From NCBI GenBank assembly GCA_964575225.1, contig CAZNQW010000009.1, positions 1-38,764 of the forward strand: a DNA stretch of 38,764 nucleotides, in the 5' to 3' direction. Source of the DNA: CAZNQW01 sp964575225 (GTDB taxonomy: Bacteria; Chloroflexota; Anaerolineae; JAAYZQ01). Below the pieces are notes generated by a model. It was given only the letters and a program-made list of their open reading frames with translations, made no database searches and was not told the origin of the DNA. Below, in pieces: positions 1 to 7,939 of this stretch; positions within the stretch are counted from its first letter, which is position 1; each line of letters starts with the position of its first letter. The position numbers and the translations under genes are program-made.

Positions 1-10
1 ATAATGAGCG

Positions 11-44
11 GTGACTGGAGTTCAGACGTGTGCTCTTCCGATCT
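11..44. other. Illumina adapter remnant fused to the contig end
   Basis: The 34 bases from GTGACTGGAG to CTTCCGATCT match the standard TruSeq read-2 adapter end to end. Read in frame they give the contaminant peptide DWSSDVCSSDL, which then runs into the kinase gene. This is an untrimmed library artefact, not genomic sequence. The first ten bases of the window lie outside it and are equally suspect. Confidence 0.97.
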
Positions 45-45
45 G

Positions 46-852
46 TTCATGATGCGCGGCCAACTGGAACAGCATCAATATCGCCAGCAGAGCTTGCAGC
101 AGCAGAGCGAACGACTCCATCGGATCATCGAGGCGGCCAGCCACATTTCACCGTCCGATTTTTCGGGAAAAGGTGGACTGGTAAGCGCAGGGGCTCAAAG
201 CGACCTGGTTCGCGTCATTGAGGCCCAGGAAAACGAGCGCCTTCGCCTCTCCCGGCGGATCCATGACGGCCCGGCCCAGTCGTTGACCAATCTGATCTTA
301 CAAGCCGAGATCTGCGAGCTTTTGTTCGATAGCGATCCGGTTCAGGCGCGAGCGGAACTTGCCAATCTTAAGACCGCGACAACGGCCACCTTCAAAGAGA
401 TCCGCGAGTTTATCTTGACGCTGCGGCCCATGATGCTGGACGACCTGGGATTGGTCCCCACCCTCAAACAATATGTGCAGGACTTTGAGGAAAACACGGG
501 GCTATCGGTACACTTTACCGTCTTTGGACGCGAGGCGCGCCTGCCCCCATACACCGAAGTAGCCGTCTTTCGCGGTGTGCAAGAGCTGCTGACCAACATC
601 GAGCGACACGCCCACGCCTCTCACGTTCAGGTCTCTCTGGACTTTCAGGACACCCTATGGATCGTCAGTGTGGAGGACGATGGCAGCGGCTTTGACGTAA
701 AGGCAACGCAAATCCCCGGACAGGGCCGGCAGGGCTTGGGCCTTGCCACCACACGGGAGCGGATTGAGCTATTGGGGGGCAACATCCAAATCGAAAGCCG
801 GCTCGGACAGGGCACCAAAGTGCGAATGACCCTGCCGAATTCGGCTGAATAG
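46..852 (+). CDS. NarL-type sensor histidine kinase, C-terminal part (5' truncated)
   Basis: This is the kinase core of a two-component sensor, 268 residues after removing the adapter-derived start. It has a HisKA_3 dimerisation segment with the phospho-acceptor motif RRIHDGPAQSL. An HATPase_c domain follows, with an N-box (GVQELLTNIERHAHAS), a G1 box (VEDDGSGFD) and a G2 box (GLGLATTRERIELLGG). This architecture is that of the LiaS/DegS/NarX group, which phosphorylate LuxR-type response regulators. The N-terminal sensor and any membrane segments are missing because the contig ends here. A Gln-rich, probably coiled-coil stretch precedes the H-box. Its position just before the Tad operon suggests, without proving, a role in pilus control. 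The ATG at position 4 is an artefact of adapter fusion. Confidence 0.9.
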   Translation, partial: FMMRGQLEQHQYRQQSLQQQSERLHRIIEAASHISPSDFSGKGGLVSAGAQSDLVRVIEAQENERLRLSRRIHDGPAQSLTNLILQAEICELLFDSDPVQARAELANLKTATTATFKEIREFILTLRPMMLDDLGLVPTLKQYVQDFEENTGLSVHFTVFGREARLPPYTEVAVFRGVQELLTNIERHAHASHVQVSLDFQDTLWIVSVEDDGSGFDVKATQIPGQGRQGLGLATTRERIELLGGNIQIESRLGQGTKVRMTLPNSAE

Positions 853-865
853 TACCACGTTCCTA

Positions 866-894
866 TTGCCAAAATCCCTTTGGCATGCTATAAT
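866..894 (+). promoter_or_regulatory. Promoter of the flp pilin gene
   Basis: The -35 box TTGCCA (866-871) and the -10 box TATAAT (889-894) are separated by 17 bp. A TGC directly before the -10 makes it an extended -10. It lies just after the kinase stop and 62 bp before the pilin start, so the abundant major pilin probably has its own strong promoter. Confidence 0.75.
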
Positions 895-955
895 GGTCTC
901 AAGCAAGGGGAGAGAACGCAATCCCAAAAATTCCTGGAGAAAGGAGGTGAATACG

Positions 956-1123
956 ATGCTGTTTCTGCCGCGCGAAGAAGGACAGGGTTTGGTTGAATAC
1001 GCTTTGATTCTTGTACTGATTGCTGTTGTCGTGATTGCCGTCCTGATGCTGCTCGGTCCGGCCATTGGTGATGTCTTTAGCACAATCATGGACGGATTAG
1101 CAACACCAGTGCCAGGAACCTAG
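956..1123 (+). CDS. flp: Flp-type (type IVb) major pilin
   Basis: This is a 55-residue prepilin. It has a short leader MLFLPREEG and then QGLVEYALIL, followed by one hydrophobic helix. Cleavage after the Gly would put Glu at +5 and Tyr at +6 of the mature chain, which is the Flp family signature. The prepilin peptidase at 24895-25674 is the likely processing enzyme. The ATG at 956 is chosen over a longer reading frame because a near-perfect ribosome-binding site (AAGGAGGTGA, 941-950) precedes it and the extra N-terminal residues would ruin the leader. The gene has its own promoter and a terminator, so it can be expressed far above the assembly genes downstream. Its Pro-containing tail (ATPVPGT) is short, as is usual for Flp. 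Confidence 0.9.
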   Translation: MLFLPREEGQGLVEYALILVLIAVVVIAVLMLLGPAIGDVFSTIMDGLATPVPGT

Positions 1124-1161
1124 CTTCGGGCACTACATCGCATATCGAGGTTTCATTGTCT

Positions 1162-1195
1162 GCAGAGCCCCACAGTGTGGGGCTCTGCTCCTTTT
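1162..1195 (+). terminator. Rho-independent terminator after flp
   Basis: A perfect 12-bp stem (1162-1173 with 1177-1188) closed by a 3-nt loop is followed by TCCTTTT. It separates the pilin gene from the minor pilin genes. Confidence 0.85.
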
Positions 1196-1320
1196 CGGCC
1201 TGGGTTGCCCAAGCCGCCCTCGAACGCAGCTCATGGTTCCAGATCTTACAGACAACCCCAATCCGCTCTAGCGACTCACGAGTCTGACTTCGCACCTACC
1301 GCTGTAGTACCATGAGGCTA

Positions 1321-1349
1321 TTGTCCAACCTCCCGAAATGTGCTATAGT
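1321..1349 (+). promoter_or_regulatory. Promoter of the tadE-tadE-tadG unit
   Basis: The -35 box TTGTCC (1321-1326) and the -10 box TATAGT (1344-1349) are 17 bp apart and end 48 bp before the tadE start. The region 1124-1397 contains otherwise only the flp terminator. Confidence 0.6.
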
Positions 1350-1397
1350 ATGATCGGATGAGGTCATTGTTTACAAGCTCAAACAGGAGAAATCGTG

Positions 1398-1853
1398 ATG
1401 AAACGGGGATTTTTCCCTAAAGCGAGCCAACCGGAAAAGCAAAAGTGCGCCAATCATGAGGAGGGCCAAAGCCTTCTCGAAATGGCATTGACTCTTCCCA
1501 TCCTCCTGTTGTTGGTGGTTGCCGTCGTGGACTTTGGGCGCGCCTTTGATGCCATGATCGTCCTCACCAACGCCGTGCGCGAAGGGGCTCGCTACGGCTC
1601 TCGGGTGGAGGGCATGACCGTCAGCGACATTCAGCACCTGGTCGTGGAGGACGTCCTCGGCTCGGGCACCAACATCACCAACATGCCCGACTTTGAGGGC
1701 AGCCACGTGACGGTGGAGATTGGCACCAACTCTGTGAAGGTCGCCGTCAGTTATGACTTTCAGTTGTGGTTCGGGGGTATCGTCGGCCTGGATACCATCG
1801 AACTGACCAAAGAGTCGGTCATGCCCATCATGCGGGCCATGGCTTCACCCTAG
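1398..1853 (+). CDS. tadE: TadE-like minor pilin (pseudopilin)
   Basis: This is a 151-residue TadE-family protein. A basic N-terminus is followed by EEGQSLLEMALTLP and one membrane helix at about residues 30-50, then the family motif NAVREGARYGS. TadE-like proteins are minor pilus subunits processed by the prepilin peptidase and needed for Tad pilus assembly. The mature part after the helix is periplasmic or extracellular and has no cysteines. An ATG at 1398 follows AGGAGA (1385-1390) with good spacing; a GTG at 1395 is also possible. The next gene starts 11 bp downstream, so the two TadE paralogues are co-transcribed. Confidence 0.88.
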   Translation: MKRGFFPKASQPEKQKCANHEEGQSLLEMALTLPILLLLVVAVVDFGRAFDAMIVLTNAVREGARYGSRVEGMTVSDIQHLVVEDVLGSGTNITNMPDFEGSHVTVEIGTNSVKVAVSYDFQLWFGGIVGLDTIELTKESVMPIMRAMASP

Positions 1854-1864
1854 ATGGCAACACG

Positions 1865-2284
1865 ATGAACGAAAAATCACGGTATCAGAAGACAATCAAG
1901 CGAGAAGAGGGACAAGGGTTGCTGGAATTTTCCCTCATCTTTACCCTCCTGATGATGCTTCTCTTTGGCATCATTGACTTTTCCCGCATCTTTTTCGCCT
2001 ATGGCACCATGTCCCATGGGGCGCGCGAGGGGACCCGGTATGGTATCATCCATCCGGGCGATCCTGCCAATCCCGGCGACGCGGCCAATCAACAGATCAT
2101 CCAAATCGTGGAAAGCCGAATGTTCGTGCTGGGCGGCGACTCGGAGGTCGAATTGTCCTATCCCGACGGCTGTGCCACGTCGCTCTGCCCCATTCAGATT
2201 CGCGTAACCAGTTCCATGGACGTCTGGACTCCGATCATACCCGAAATCACGATCGAAGCTCGGTCGACCATGCACATTGAATGA
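1865..2284 (+). CDS. tadE: TadE-like minor pilin, second copy
   Basis: This is a 139-residue second TadE-family protein. It has the processing region REEGQGLLEFSLIFTLL, a single hydrophobic helix and the motif SHGAREGTRYG. The C-terminal domain holds one cysteine pair (CATSLC) that could form a disulphide outside the cell. It is a diverged paralogue of the preceding gene; Tad loci often carry TadE, TadF and TadG as three such minor pilins, and this one could fill the TadF slot. The start at 1865 lacks a clear ribosome-binding site, and the previous stop is 11 bp away, so translation is probably coupled. A longer frame from 1766 overlaps the upstream gene and is not used. Confidence 0.85.
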   Translation: MNEKSRYQKTIKREEGQGLLEFSLIFTLLMMLLFGIIDFSRIFFAYGTMSHGAREGTRYGIIHPGDPANPGDAANQQIIQIVESRMFVLGGDSEVELSYPDGCATSLCPIQIRVTSSMDVWTPIIPEITIEARSTMHIE

Positions 2285-2319
2285 CCCATGCCCCAGACTG
2301 AAGGGAAGGAGGGGGTGTT

Positions 2320-3675
2320 GTGAACAGCGAACCCATTCAGGAAAAGGCCCACCAACGGGGACAGTCGCTCGTCATCGTAGCCGTGGCGATGATCGTGCTT
2401 TTGATATTTGCTTCCATTGCCGTGGATATGACAAGCGCCTACGCCCAACGCCGCACCGACCAGAACGCAGCAGATGCCGCCGCTTTGGCCGGCCTGCGCG
2501 ACCTCTCGCGGCAGTTGAACTTGTATGGCCACACCATCGGCCTGTACGGCAGCGAGACCGCTATCCAGCAGACCATGAACGAGTTTGCCGAATTGAACGG
2601 AGCGCCCGACTCGGACGGTGTGGCGGGCAACGCGATCAATACCCATGTCACCGGGTATTATCTGGGTGAAGACGGCAACCGCGTCAGCGAACTCCCCATC
2701 GGCTCGACCAACATCGTCCATCCCAACGCTCGGGGAATCGAGGCATTGATCCAAACGACTGCGCCCTCTTTCTTTAGCGGCGTCGTGGGCCTGGATGGCA
2801 TTCCAGTCGATGCCGAAGCAGCCGTGCTACTCCAGGGCGGCGTCTGCTCTGCCGGCTGCCTGGCGCCCATCGCCACCCTGACGATGACCTTTGAGTTTGG
2901 CCAGTGTTACAACATCTTTGACGGCCCCAATGCCGGAGCAGCCGATCACGGTGGCTCTCAAGAACCCCTTTTCTGCTCCCAGGACAACTCGTATGCCTGT
3001 GAGGTGGACGACGACTGCAATTTGGGAACCTGCAAATCAAACGGTCGCTGCACCAACGATGCACAGGTATTGTGCAGCTCGAATGTCGACTGCAATCTGG
3101 GCACGTGCGTGGCCTCTGGCGGAGAGGCCGGCGGCAGCGACGGCGGCGGCGGCTTTGGCTGGCTCAACTGGACCTGGCAGGGCGCGGGCCACTCCTGCAA
3201 AGACGTCGGCGAGCCCGATGACTGCAGCGCACCCTGCACCGAATACAACCTGACCCCCATGACCTGCCTGAGTGGCAACGTCCACGTGGGCGATTGGGTG
3301 GGCAGCACATCGGGCCTAAAAACCACACCCCCAAAATTGGGCGCCGGGTTGGATGCGTACATCGACACCGGCACCCCGATCACGGTCATTATTTACGATA
3401 CCTACCAGGGCACCGGCTGTGCCAACATGGCCAATGGCGTGAAAAAGGGACTGGCCTACCATGTCGTCGGGTTTGCCAAATTCAGAATCACCGGCTACCA
3501 ACTGCCGCGCGGTGTGGGAAGTGCCGTCATGCGCGATACCCTTGACCCCGCCACCTGCATAGACTGGGGGGCCGAAGGCAACCGCATCACCGGCGTCTTT
3601 TTAGAGTGGGTTGAGGGCGATGGAGGCGGTGACTGCAATTACTTTGGCATGACGGGCCCGGTGATGGTCAAATAA
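2320..3675 (+). CDS. tadG: TadG-like pilus protein with a Cys-rich insert
   Basis: This is a 451-residue protein. Its N-terminus (RGQSLVIVAVAMIVLLIF, then DQNAADAAALAGLRDL) is the TadG/DUF2134 signature of putative pilus-assembly proteins anchored by one N-terminal helix (about residues 17-36). Unlike short TadE proteins it carries a large external part. Residues about 218-263 hold a Cys-rich segment with the motif DCNLGTC twice, followed by a Gly-rich linker and further cysteines (CKDVGEPDDCSAPC). The start is a GTG at 2320, preceded by AAGGAGGG with good spacing. It lies 35 bp after the second tadE. The dense cysteines suggest a disulphide-rich domain exposed outside the cell, perhaps at the pilus tip; that role is inferred. 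No von Willebrand A domain, common in TadG, is recognisable. Confidence 0.8.
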   Translation: MNSEPIQEKAHQRGQSLVIVAVAMIVLLIFASIAVDMTSAYAQRRTDQNAADAAALAGLRDLSRQLNLYGHTIGLYGSETAIQQTMNEFAELNGAPDSDGVAGNAINTHVTGYYLGEDGNRVSELPIGSTNIVHPNARGIEALIQTTAPSFFSGVVGLDGIPVDAEAAVLLQGGVCSAGCLAPIATLTMTFEFGQCYNIFDGPNAGAADHGGSQEPLFCSQDNSYACEVDDDCNLGTCKSNGRCTNDAQVLCSSNVDCNLGTCVASGGEAGGSDGGGGFGWLNWTWQGAGHSCKDVGEPDDCSAPCTEYNLTPMTCLSGNVHVGDWVGSTSGLKTTPPKLGAGLDAYIDTGTPITVIIYDTYQGTGCANMANGVKKGLAYHVVGFAKFRITGYQLPRGVGSAVMRDTLDPATCIDWGAEGNRITGVFLEWVEGDGGGDCNYFGMTGPVMVK

Positions 3676-3703
3676 CCGGCGAACATTCGCAGGAACCGGA
3701 CAC

Positions 3704-3746
3704 GCGCAGGACAGGGCCCCCGCGTAGCCAAGGGGCTGTCCTGCGC
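3704..3746 (+). promoter_or_regulatory. 11-bp perfect inverted repeat next to the -10 box
   Basis: GCGCAGGACAG (3704-3714) is exactly complementary to 3736-3746. It could be a terminator-like hairpin for the tadG unit, although no T-tract follows. Its right arm ends 4 bp before the TATAAT at 3751, so it could also act as an operator covering the -35 region. Confidence 0.45.
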
Positions 3747-3747
3747 C

Positions 3748-3756
3748 TGCTATAAT
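3748..3756 (+). promoter_or_regulatory. Extended -10 promoter of the Kelch/DUF11 gene
   Basis: TGC-TATAAT is a consensus extended -10. No -35 match is present at the normal distance, which is usual for extended -10 promoters and fits an activated or repressed promoter. Confidence 0.5.
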
Positions 3757-3810
3757 GAGCGGAAAGGGAATTGCTCCTCGCCATATTCTGAGGAGCAGGA
3801 GGAAAAAGCA

Positions 3811-6800
3811 ATGAGTCGTGGCACAGGGTTGAGCAGGGGTCTGATGGTGGGCTGCCTGGCGTTGATCGGCTGGATGGTATGGGCTGCGCCTGTCCACGCA
3901 GACGAGCGGACCATCTCGGACACCACGCTGGAGCAGTTCAACGCCGGCGCCTTTTACCACACCGGCCTCACCCGCTACGGCGACGGCGAGGTGCAGCTCC
4001 TGGTGGCCGGCATCGCCGGGGAATGGATCGCCGACACCAACACCACCGGATTGCCCGCGTTGCAGCGACACACCGCCGTGCGCCATGGGGACCACATCCT
4101 GGTCATCGGGGGACGCGATGCCAGCCCGGCCGGTGTGCGAACCGTATATTACACGACCATCGACCCCCTGACCCACGATCTGGCCAAGTGGCAGCCGACC
4201 ACGGCGCTACCCTCGGCCACCTACCCCAACGGCCTTTTTTGGCACACATCCGTGGTGGTTCACGATCGCGTCTATGTTTTAGGCGGTACATATGACGAAT
4301 CGAACAACTACGACCACGTCCTGTCTGCGCCCATCAACGAGGACGGGACCTTGGGATCCTGGACGGCTACCACGTCTCTGCCTGTCAAGCTGCGCATCCT
4401 GCAGGCCGCGGTGGTCAACGACCGCATCTATGTGATAGGTGGCCGGGGCGAGGGGAACGAGCCCCACAAAGAGGTTTATTATAGCACCCCCAACCCCAAC
4501 ACGGGCGTGATCGACAGTTGGACCCAGACGACGGCCGATTTCCCTCACGAAGTCTTTGGCCACATGGTGGCTGTTCACGAGGACAAAATGTACGTGATGG
4601 GTGGTTACCCGCGAGCGCTCGGCGACTTGACTACATCCCCATACGCCCATTTTGCTACTCCAGACCCAACAAGCGGCGATATCAGCGGCTGGACGCAGGT
4701 CACCGATATGTCCAACAACCTGTACGGCGGGGCAGGCATCAGCCTGAACGGTGTGCTGTTCACCACCGGCGGGGCCTATAGCTTCCTGGCCTTCCCCTCC
4801 GATTATGTCGGCACATCGTTCATCGCCGACGATGGCGCCATCGGCAGTTGGCTGGACACCAGCCTCATTACACCGGCCCGTTACTGGCACGCGACTGTTG
4901 CCAGCCGGGACGGCTGGCTGTACGTGATCCACGGCAGCAGCGGCGCCAACCCCATCGCCTCCATTAACCGCGGCACCACCAGCGGCGACGGGGACCAATA
5001 TGCCCCTGACGGGACCTTTACCTCAGCCACCATGGATCTGAAGGCATCCAACAAGCTCAAGCGGCTGGCCTGGAATTCCACCCTGCCCGATCCAACGCGG
5101 ACGGCAGTCAACCTATCCTATCGCAGCGCGATTCTGCCTGGCGATTGGACGGATTGGTCTGCTCCGGTTTCCTCCCAGGCAGTCGCCGGCCCGGTGACCA
5201 CGACCCTCAGCCTGTCGGGCAACGCCCGCTACTTCCAGTACAGGACCGAGTTGAGCACCCAGATCACCAACACGACTCCCTCCCTGAATGCCGTACAACT
5301 GACCTACGAAGTGCCGGCCTACCTGGTCTCGCTGGTCAAAGGATCAGAACCTGGGCCCGGCAGCATCGTCAAGCCCGGGAGCCTCATCACCTATTCCCTA
5401 ACCTACATAAACCCGACCGAAGGCATGACGGCTACCAACGCCTACATCCTCGATCTGGTGCCCGAGAACACCGTCTATGTGCCCGGCAGTATCACCGGCA
5501 CGGGCGCCATCGACACCGATCCGACCAATTTGCGGTGGGACGTGGGTACCGTCAAACCCGGCGACGAAGGGATCGTGAGCTTTGCCGTCCGGGTGAGTGA
5601 TACCCTGACGCAAACCACCGTCATTCAGAACGAAGCTCAAATTCTGAGTGATAGTGGCCCCGCCCGCAGAAGCAACCTGGTGGAACATACTGTGGAGCCA
5701 CTCCCATACTTGATAGATCTGACCAAGGACGCCGTTCCGGTTGCAGGCAGCACCATCAAGCCCGGGACTGTCATCACCTATGCCCTCACCTACATGAACC
5801 CGACCGAGGGACTGACGGCCACCAACGCCCACATCCTCGATCTGGTACCGGAAAACACCACCTACGTGCCGGGCAGTATCACCGGCGCCGGCGCCATCGA
5901 CACCGATCCGACCAATTTGCGGTGGGACGTGGGCACCATCAACCCCGGCGACGAAGGGGTCGTGGGCTTTGCCGTCCAGGTGAACGACAACTTGACGCAA
6001 ACCACCGTCATTCAGAACGAAGCACAGCTCCTGAGCAACAGCGGCCCCACTCGCAAGAGCAACATGGTGGAACACACCGTAGAGCCCTTTGTCTACTCGT
6101 TGGATCTGACCAAGTCGGCCCTACCCACTTCAGGAAGCACAGTACAGCCTGGTGACAAGATTATATACACCATCGATTATGTCAATACAGGAGAAACCGC
6201 GCTCCTCGGTTGCACACTGGCCGATCTCTTTGTACCCGAAGACGAGTACACCATCCTGTCAACCGATCCGGCAGTGGGCTCGCCGCCTGCCGTCTGGACC
6301 CTGGGCACGCTAGAGCCCGACGATGCGGGCCAGGCCCAGTTGGCCATCCAATTGGCCGACATCATCTGGCCCAAGGACTGGGTGGTCACCAACCAAGCCG
6401 TCCTGGAGAGTGTCAATCTTCCTGTCCAAACCAGCAATGTGGTCTCCCACGTCGTCTCGATGCCGGGTCAACAGTACCCAGATTTGGTGATCGACGATAT
6501 AAAATGGAACCCGACCACACCCCAAATCGGAGCGCCAGTGCAGTTCCACGTCAAAGTTGCCAACCGCGGCGATGTGGGTGTCAGCACCCCGTTTTTCATC
6601 GAACTCTACATCAAACCTGCGCCCTCGACACCGCCCACAAGTCCCTCGGACCATGACCTGGGATACTGCGTGGGTGACTGCTCTGTCCCGAGAGAGGACT
6701 TTGTGGAGGCCATGGCTGCCCTGCCGGTGAGCCAGGATCTGGACGACGGATTCTGGGTGATCTTCTCAGGCAGCGAAGGCCAGTTGGTCTTTCCCAGTGT

Positions 6801-6972
6801 GGGCGACTATACCGTCTATGCCCAGATTGATGTGGCCTTCTCTGGCGATGATTATCACGCCCTGTGGGGTGCCCAGGCCGAAAGCAACGAGACCAACAAC
6901 ATCCGCGCCAAGGGCCTGCACGTCGGTCCCCCGCGAATCTATCTGCCGGTCATTCATAGGAATTCGTACTAA
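3811..6972 (+). CDS. Secreted Kelch-propeller/DUF11/CARDB surface protein
   Basis: This is a 1053-residue exported protein. A signal peptide ends at VHA|DE (residues 28-30). Residues about 60-390 hold repeated units of the type VYVLGG or IYVIGG followed by SW, a Kelch-like beta-propeller. From about 500 to 890 there are three DUF11 (conserved-repeat) modules; the first two are near copies of 129 residues. Residues about 890-1040 resemble a CARDB adhesion module (DLVIDDIKWNP ... ESNETNNI). The C-terminus is PRIYLPVIHRNSY. Similar YLP(L/V)-type tails are frequent on secreted Chloroflexota proteins; a sorting role is my inference. ATG 3811 follows AGGAGG by 8 bp. It sits inside the Tad operon, so a pilus-linked adhesin is plausible. 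An enzymatic galactose-oxidase function is not supported, because no copper ligands were identified. Confidence 0.8.
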   Translation: MSRGTGLSRGLMVGCLALIGWMVWAAPVHADERTISDTTLEQFNAGAFYHTGLTRYGDGEVQLLVAGIAGEWIADTNTTGLPALQRHTAVRHGDHILVIGGRDASPAGVRTVYYTTIDPLTHDLAKWQPTTALPSATYPNGLFWHTSVVVHDRVYVLGGTYDESNNYDHVLSAPINEDGTLGSWTATTSLPVKLRILQAAVVNDRIYVIGGRGEGNEPHKEVYYSTPNPNTGVIDSWTQTTADFPHEVFGHMVAVHEDKMYVMGGYPRALGDLTTSPYAHFATPDPTSGDISGWTQVTDMSNNLYGGAGISLNGVLFTTGGAYSFLAFPSDYVGTSFIADDGAIGSWLDTSLITPARYWHATVASRDGWLYVIHGSSGANPIASINRGTTSGDGDQYAPDGTFTSATMDLKASNKLKRLAWNSTLPDPTRTAVNLSYRSAILPGDWTDWSAPVSSQAVAGPVTTTLSLSGNARYFQYRTELSTQITNTTPSLNAVQLTYEVPAYLVSLVKGSEPGPGSIVKPGSLITYSLTYINPTEGMTATNAYILDLVPENTVYVPGSITGTGAIDTDPTNLRWDVGTVKPGDEGIVSFAVRVSDTLTQTTVIQNEAQILSDSGPARRSNLVEHTVEPLPYLIDLTKDAVPVAGSTIKPGTVITYALTYMNPTEGLTATNAHILDLVPENTTYVPGSITGAGAIDTDPTNLRWDVGTINPGDEGVVGFAVQVNDNLTQTTVIQNEAQLLSNSGPTRKSNMVEHTVEPFVYSLDLTKSALPTSGSTVQPGDKIIYTIDYVNTGETALLGCTLADLFVPEDEYTILSTDPAVGSPPAVWTLGTLEPDDAGQAQLAIQLADIIWPKDWVVTNQAVLESVNLPVQTSNVVSHVVSMPGQQYPDLVIDDIKWNPTTPQIGAPVQFHVKVANRGDVGVSTPFFIELYIKPAPSTPPTSPSDHDLGYCVGDCSVPREDFVEAMAALPVSQDLDDGFWVIFSGSEGQLVFPSVGDYTVYAQIDVAFSGDDYHALWGAQAESNETNNIRAKGLHVGPPRIYLPVIHRNSY
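5314..6087 (+). repeat. Tandem duplication of a 387-bp DUF11 unit
   Basis: Two consecutive units repeat with a 387-bp period. Stretches such as the one around 5511-5545 recur almost base for base around 5898-5932. The reading frame is kept, so each unit adds exactly 129 residues. The high DNA-level similarity points to recent duplication or gene conversion. A third, diverged module follows without DNA-level similarity. Confidence 0.8.
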
Positions 6973-6998
6973 TGGCACACAGAGTTGTTATCTCAGAC

Positions 6999-7027
6999 TT
7001 GCTTTTTCCACGGTTTTCTGGTAGAAT
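6999..7027 (+). promoter_or_regulatory. Candidate promoter of the Pro/Thr-rich surface protein gene
   Basis: TTGCTT (6999-7004), a 17-bp spacer and TAGAAT (7022-7027) preceded by TGG form an extended -10 promoter. It ends 51 bp before the gene start. The -35 match is weak. Confidence 0.45.
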
Positions 7028-7078
7028 AATACTTACTGTTAGGTTGTTATGCACCGGTTTGACAAGGAGGCAAACACT

Positions 7079-7885
7079 ATGCGTAACCCATATTTCACGC
7101 TAATGGTCTCCGGAATCTTGGTGCTCTGCGCGATCTTGGTTCTTCCGGCCGGCGTTTTGGCGATCCAGCTCCCGCCACCACCGGACAAGACGCCGATCGT
7201 GATCCCCACGGACGCACCTACTGCGGCACCCACGGACGCACCTACGGCAGCACCCACGGAGCCGCCCACGGAGGCGCCTACCCAAGCACCCACTGATGAA
7301 CCGACGGTAGAACCCACTGAGGCGCCCACCCAAGAGCCCATAGCCAAGCCCACCAGTGCGCCTACCGAGGCGCCTGTCGAAAATCCCTCCTCAGAAGGGC
7401 GGGTAGTGACGAGCTCCAAACCCGATCCCAATTGCCAGGCGATGGTGGCAGGAACAGTCACCGAAGCCAACGGTCGACCTATAGCAGGCGTCGAGGTCAG
7501 CTTGACTGGCGAGGGGTTGGAGCGCAAAATCCTCACAGGCGACGCAGGGAACTATGGATTTGGCGGCCTGTGTGCAGGCACCGTCACTTTGGTGGCGGCC
7601 ATGCCGGGTGGGAAGATCAGCCCTGCGGCCACACTTGAAGTGGATGGCCAAGGTTCATTCGTCGTCAATCTAGGATTCGGCTCCGATGCGCCCAAAGAAG
7701 CCCCCCTGGTTGAGGAATCGGCAACTGCACCTGTACCGCCGCAATCTTTGGCCGATCAAGAACCCACCATGCCTGCCACCGGTTTTCCGGGCATTTACCT
7801 TTTGGCAGGAGGAGCCATTCTCGGGATGCTTTTGACAATCACCTTTGGAATTTGGCGCACAGTCCAAGCGCACCAAGACCAGTAG
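7079..7885 (+). CDS. Pro/Thr-stalked surface protein with LPxTG-like anchor
   Basis: This is a 268-residue exported protein. It has a signal peptide (cleavage near residue 28, GVLA|IQ) and a stalk of about 60 residues of PT(D/E)APT repeats. A carboxypeptidase-regulatory/Cna-B-like beta domain follows (CQAMVAGTVTEANGRPIAGV ... GLCAGTVTLVAA, with two cysteines). The C-terminal sorting signal has MPATG at about residues 230-234, a hydrophobic helix and a tail with one Arg. This is the layout of a sortase substrate, with Met in place of Leu; no sortase gene is in the window. ATG 7079 follows AAGGAGG by 8 bp. It lies between the Kelch/DUF11 gene and cpaB, so it may be a wall-anchored partner of the pilus. 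A plain C-terminal membrane anchor is the alternative. Confidence 0.78.
   Translation: MRNPYFTLMVSGILVLCAILVLPAGVLAIQLPPPPDKTPIVIPTDAPTAAPTDAPTAAPTEPPTEAPTQAPTDEPTVEPTEAPTQEPIAKPTSAPTEAPVENPSSEGRVVTSSKPDPNCQAMVAGTVTEANGRPIAGVEVSLTGEGLERKILTGDAGNYGFGGLCAGTVTLVAAMPGGKISPAATLEVDGQGSFVVNLGFGSDAPKEAPLVEESATAPVPPQSLADQEPTMPATGFPGIYLLAGGAILGMLLTITFGIWRTVQAHQDQ
7201..7375 (+). repeat. Pro/Thr-coding tandem repeats
   Basis: Degenerate 12-bp units (for example GCACCCACGGAC) encode (A)PT(D/E)APT. They form the presumed extended stalk of the surface protein and are likely to vary in length between strains. Confidence 0.7.
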
Positions 7886-7939
7886 GCACTTGCCCATTTG
7901 GCATAGGGCTTCAGCCCTGACGACAAGGAGGAAAGGTCC

